Shown here: one piece after another, positions 57,401-63,400 of the stretch | Numbering within the stretch: position 1 is the stretch's first letter | Layout: every line of letters starts with the position of its first letter | Origin: JAENVT01 sp031430695 | GTDB taxonomy: Bacteria > Actinomycetota > Acidimicrobiia > Acidimicrobiales > Ilumatobacteraceae | Assembly (NCBI GenBank): GCA_031430695.1 | Contig: JANPBZ010000134.1 | Span: 1-64,000, forward strand | Reading direction: 5' to 3' | Length of the DNA stretch: 64,000 bases | Program-made: the position numbers and the translations under genes | Notes under the pieces: model-generated | Seen by the model: only the letters and a program-made list of their open reading frames with translations | Databases searched by the model: none | What the model was told of the DNA's origin: nothing

Positions 57401-60400
57401 ACGGCGACCGGAGCGGCGAGCTGCAGCGACCCGTCGGGAACGGGCTCCATCTCGACCACGGTCGATCTGGCCGTCGGCGCCTCGGTGACCTTCACCGTGG
57501 TGATGGCAATCGACTCCTCGGTGACCGCTGACGTGACGAACACCGCGACGGTGGCCGCACCCAGCGGCGTCACCGATCCAAACTCTGGCGACAACGCTGC
57601 CAGCGACACCGACACCATGCTGTTGGTCGCTGATCTGTCGATCACCAAGACTGATGGCTCGGCGACCGTGACGCCCGGCACGACCGTCGTCTACTCGGTG
57701 ACCGCATCGAACGCCGGCCCATCCGACATCGCCGGCGCGGCGGTCACCGACCTCGTGCCGGCCGCGCTCACCGGGGCGACGTGGACCTGCGCCGGAACGA
57801 GCGGAGGAGCATGCACCACCGCGACCGGATCGGCACCGATCAACCAGTCCGTCGATCTGCCGGTCGGTGGCTCGGTCACGTTCACCATCACGGGTGTGGT
57901 CGATCCGGCACTGGTCGGCGACCTCGTCAACACGGCAACGGTTGCCGCGCCGGTCGGCGTGATCGACCCGAACCCAGGCAACAACTCGGCAACTGACCTC
58001 GACACCAACACTCCGGTCACCGACCTCGCCGTCAGCAAGACCGATGGCCTGACATCGGCACTGCCCGGCGACGTGGTGACCTACACCGTCACGGTTTCCA
58101 GTGCCGGCCCATCCGATGCCGTCGGCGCATCGTTGATCGATGCCGTGCCGGCTGTGCTCACCGGCGTGACATGGACCTGCGCTGCGGTCAATGGCGGCTG
58201 TGTTGCCAGCGGCACGGGCTCACTGAACGAGTCGATCGACGTAGCCGTGGGTGGCACGGTGACGTTCTCGATCACCGGAACCGTCGTCGGCACAGCGACT
58301 GGAACGATCACCAACACGGCCACAGTCATGGCGCCAGCAGGCGCGAACGATCCCAACCCGGGCGACAACTCGGCCACCGATGCGACGACCGTGAATCCGA
58401 AGGCCGACCTGTCGATCACCAAGACCGATGGCAATCTCAGCGATGTTGCCGGCACCACGGTGACATACACGATTGAAGTCGCCAACGCCGGTCCGTCGAT
58501 GATCACCGGCGCACCGGTGGCCGACGTCATGCCCCCGGCGCTCAGCGGAGCGACGTGGAGTTGCACGGCGACTGCCGGGTCGGTGTGCGGCGGGGTCGGT
58601 GGCGCCGGTGACATCGCCGCGACGGTCGATCTGCTCGCCGGTGGTGTGGCTACCTTCACGGTGACCGCGACGATCGACGCTGCCTTCACCGGCACGCTGA
58701 CGAACACCGCGACCGTGGCCATGCCCGGCCCCGGTGTGGATCCGACGCCCGGCAACAACATCGCCGTCGACACCACCGACGTCGTGGCAGTCGCTGATCT
58801 GTCGGTGACGAAGACTGATGGTGTGGTGTCGGAGGTGCCTGGTACTGCGGTGTCGTACACGATCGTGGTGTCGAACGCCGGTCCGTCGGATGTGGTCGGT
58901 GCGTCGGTGAGTGATGTGATGCCGGTGTCGTTGTCGAATGTGTTGTGGTCGTGTGTGGGTGTGGCTGGTGGTGTGTGTTCGCCGTCGGGTACGGGTGATG
59001 TCGTTGATGTGATCGATGTGGCTTCGGGTGGCTCGGTGACGTACTCGGTGTCGGGTGATTTGGCTGCTGATGCGTCCGGGGTGTTGGTCAATGCGGTGTC
59101 GGTGGTTGCTCCTGGTTCTGTGACGGATCCGGATCTGTCGAACAACTCGGCGAGCGATGTCGACACGTTGGTGCCGACTGCTGATCTGTCGGTGACGAAG
59201 ACTGATGGTGTGGTGTCGGAGGTGCCTGGTACTGCGGTGTCGTACACGATCGTGGTGTCGAACGCCGGTCCATCGGATGTGGTCGGTGCGTCGGTCACCG
59301 ACGTCTTCCCGGCGACGCTCATCGGCGCCTCGTGGACCTGCGTCGCCGTGAACGGTGCCTGCCCGGCGTCCGGTAGCGGCAGCATCAGCGAATTGGTCGA
59401 CCTGGCAACAGGCGGCACTGCAACGTTCACCGTCACCGCCACCTTGTCGAGTTCGGCCACAGGATCGATCACCAATACGGCCACCGTCACGCCGCCGGCG
59501 GGCGCGACGGATCCGGATCCGACCAACAACTCTGACGCCGACACCGACACGCTCGATGCCGTTGCCGATCTGTCGATCACCAAGACCGACAACGACACGA
59601 ATGCTCGCCCGGGAGACCTGATCACGTACGAGATCGTTGCCTCCAACGCCGGTCCGTCGGCGATCACTGGCGCTGTTGTCAGTGACGCGATGCCCGCGGG
59701 AGTCTTTGGCGTCAGTTGGACGTGCGCAGCCGGCAGTGGCGCCACGTGCCCGGCGTCGGGTATCGGTGATCTGAACGAAACAGTCGATCTGGCCGTCGGC
59801 GCCTCGGCGACGTTCACTGTCACGGCGACCGTCACGGCCTCCGTTGGATCGATCACCAACACCGCGCAGATCGATGCACCCGCCGGTGCCACGGATCCGA
59901 ACACAGCCGACAACGTCGCCAGCGACACCACCCAGGTCGACCCGCTCGGTGATTTGTCGATCACCAAGACCGACGGTCTGACGTCGGCCGCGCCGGGAGC
60001 AGGGATCTCCTACTCCATCGTTGTTTCCAACAGCGGTCCGTCGGCGGCCGCAGGCGTCGCTATCAGCGACACCGTGCCCCCGTCGTTGTCGGGTGTCACC
60101 TGGTCGTGCACGGCCAGCCCCGGATCCGCATGCACCAATGCGACCGGCACCGGCGACATCAGCGAACTTGTTGATCTCGCTGCCGGTGGTTCTGTTTCGT
60201 TCATGGTCGCGGCAACGATCGACGCCGATGCCACGGGTGTGCTCAGCAATACCGCGACGGTGGCTCCACCCTCCGGCTTCGCCGACTCCGACTCCGCCAA
60301 CAACTCGGCCACCGATGTCACCGACCTGGATCCGGCGGTCGACCTCGCCGCGACGAAGACCGATGGGCAGGTCATCGCGATCCCCGGCACGCCGATCAGC

Positions 60401-63400
60401 TACATCATCGTCGTCACCAACGCCGGCCCGTCGGTGGCCGCGGGATCGCAAGTGCTCGACAGCCTGCCTGCGTCGTTGCTCGGAGCGACCTGGACATGTA
60501 GCGCGGCACCGGGATCCTCGTGCGGTGCGCCGTCGGGTAGCGGCTCGATCGACGAGATCGTGACCGTCGGCGTCGGCGGCACCCTCACGTACATCGTTGC
60601 TGCTTCCGTTTCACCATCTGCCGTGGGAGTGCTCGCCAACACCGTCACCGTCATGCCCGCCCTCGGCACCGGCGACACGAATGCCGGCAACAACTCGGCG
60701 ACCGACGTCGACTCGCTGTCGCCGCAGGCCAACGTGAATGTTGTCAAGACCGACGGAGCAGCCGCGGCTGTGCCGGGCACGACGATCACCTACTCGATCA
60801 TCGTCAGCAACGCCGGCCCATCCGCTGTGTCCAATGCCGCCGTTGCCGATGTGCTGCCGGCAGAGCTCATCAATGCCACCTGGACGTGCACGGGCTCGAT
60901 CGGTGGCTCGTGCGATGCGGTCTCGGGCATCGGTGGCATCGTCACGACGGCCGATCTGCAGGCCGGCTCCGCTGTGACCTACACCCTGACTGCCACGGTC
61001 GTCCCCGTCGCTACAGGCACCGTGGTCAATACCGCAACGGTGAGCGTGCCGGTGGGTGTCGTCGACTCCGATCTGACCGACAACTCGTCGACCGATATCG
61101 ACAACCTCACTCCTTCGGTCGACCTGTCGATCGCCAAGACAGATGGTGTCACATCGGTGGTTCCGGGGACCTCGACCACCTACACGATCATGGTTGCAAA
61201 CAGCGGGCCGTCAACGGCGGCCGGTGCTCAGATCACGGACCTGTTGCCCGCAGAGCTCATCAATGCCAGTTGGGGGTGCACCGCTTCGGGCGGCGCGACG
61301 TGCGGCACCCCCAGCGGCTCTGGCGACGTATCGCTGCTGGCCACACTGCCGGCCGGCGGATCACTGACGATCGATGTCGATGCCGATATCGACCCGACCG
61401 CCACGGGCTTCGTCGTCAACACGGCAACGGTCACAGGACCTGTCGGCGTGACCGACACGGACCCCGCCAACGATTCTGCGACCGACAGCGATGTACTGAC
61501 TCCAACGGCCGACCTGTCGATCACCAAGGACGACGGTCTGGCGACGGCATTGCCCGGCGACCCCGTGGCCTATGCCATCGTGGTCACCAACAACGGCCCG
61601 TCCGCAGTCGTCGGCGCGACCGTCACTGATGTGATGCCCGCCGGGTTGTCGGCGGTGACATGGACGTGCAGCGCTTTGCCGAGTTCGTCGTGCGCGTCCG
61701 CTGCGGGTGGCGGGGACATCGCGACCACGGTCGATCTGGCCATCGGTGAGTCGGCGACGTTCGTGATCGACGCGACGATCGCGATTAGCCAAATCGGTGT
61801 CGTGACCAACACCGCGACCGTCGACGCCCCAGTGGGGGTCACCGATCCCAACAGCGCCGACAACATCGCCATCGACACGACCATGGTCAACGGGCTCGGC
61901 GACGTGTCGATCGTCAAATCCGATGGTGTTGCCACGATCGTTGCCGGAACCTCGACTACGTACACGATCGTGGTCACCAACCCGGGGCCGTCGCAGATCG
62001 ACCGCATCCAGGTGATCGACTCGTTGCCGGCTGCATTGATCGGTGCGAGTTGGACCTGCGCGGCGACCGGTGCAGCGTCGTGTAGCGCAGCATCAGGCTT
62101 CGGTTCGATCAGCGAGATGATCGACATGCCGGCCGCGAGCACCGTCACGTTCAGCGTGACGGCCACGGTGTCACCCTCTGCCAGTGGCACGCTTTCGAAT
62201 ACTGCGTCGGTGACGTTGCCGACTGGCATCGTGGACTCCGACCTGACCAACAATGACTCGACTGATGTCACCGACATCGACAGGATCGCCGATCTGGCCG
62301 TGACGAAGACCAATCACGTCTCGGCGCTCACGCCTGGCAACTCGGTCGGCTACGACATCACCGTCGTCAACAACGGGCCTTCATCGGTCAGCGGTGCCAC
62401 GCTCAGCGATCTCGTTCCCGCCTCGATCACCGGTGTCACGTGGACGTGTACAGCGGGCGCCGGGGCCGCATGTGGAGCGGGCGCCGGCAGCGGCAACGTG
62501 TCGCTCAACCTCGATCTCGCGGTCGGCGCGAGTGTGGCCGTACGCATCACCGGCACGGTGTCGCCGAACGCAGCCGGAACACTGACCAACTCCGCAACGG
62601 TCGCCCCGCCTGTCGGCGTCACCGACCCCGATGTCGCAGACAACACAGCCACAGATACCGACACGCTCGACCCGGTCGCCGACGTGTCAGTGGCCAAGTC
62701 GAACGGCGTCACGTCGCAGTCGCCAGGTGCAACGTCGTCGTACACCATCACCGTTGCCAACGCCGGGCCTTCTGCGGCCGCCGGCGTCACCATCGACGAC
62801 CCGCTGCCTTCGGGCGTGGCGACTGCCTCGTGGACATGCTCGGCAGCGGCAGGTTCGTCGTGCGCCGCTGCGTCGGGAATCGGAGCTGTCAACACCACCG
62901 TCGACCTTGCCGCGGCCGGAACTGTGACGTTGACGGTGTCGCTGCAAGCCGGCCTGTTCGCTGGCACATTGACCAACACGGTGACCGCGACCGTGGCAGC
63001 TGGAACGACCGACCCCGACCCCTCCAACAACGTCGCCAGTGACACCGACACCTTGGTGTTCACCGCCGACATCGCTGTCACCAAGGCCGTGTCTGCGGCC
63101 GTGGTTGCAGTTGGTCAGGCCCTCAACTACACGGTCGTTGTCTCCAACGCCGGCCCCGATCGGGCGGCGGGCGTCACCGTGCTCGACACCATGCCTGCCG
63201 GCCTGGCCAGCCTCACATGGACATGCGCGGCAACCCCTGGTTCCTCGTGCCCGGCGAATGGCACGGGCGACATCACCTCGAGCATCGATCTTGCCGCTGG
63301 CGGATCGGCCACCTTCACCGTGAGCGCGACGGTGACCAGTGCCGCGCCGAACACCATCGTCAACACTGCGACTGCTGCCGTCGGGCCCGACACCATCGAT

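Noticed and set aside
45701..60451. Long minus-strand open frames (890, 653, 981 and 743 codons) opposite the giant gene
   Set aside because: They are shadows of a highly repetitive GC-rich gene: Arg/Gly-rich text, no domain, no start signals, and they mirror the repeat period.
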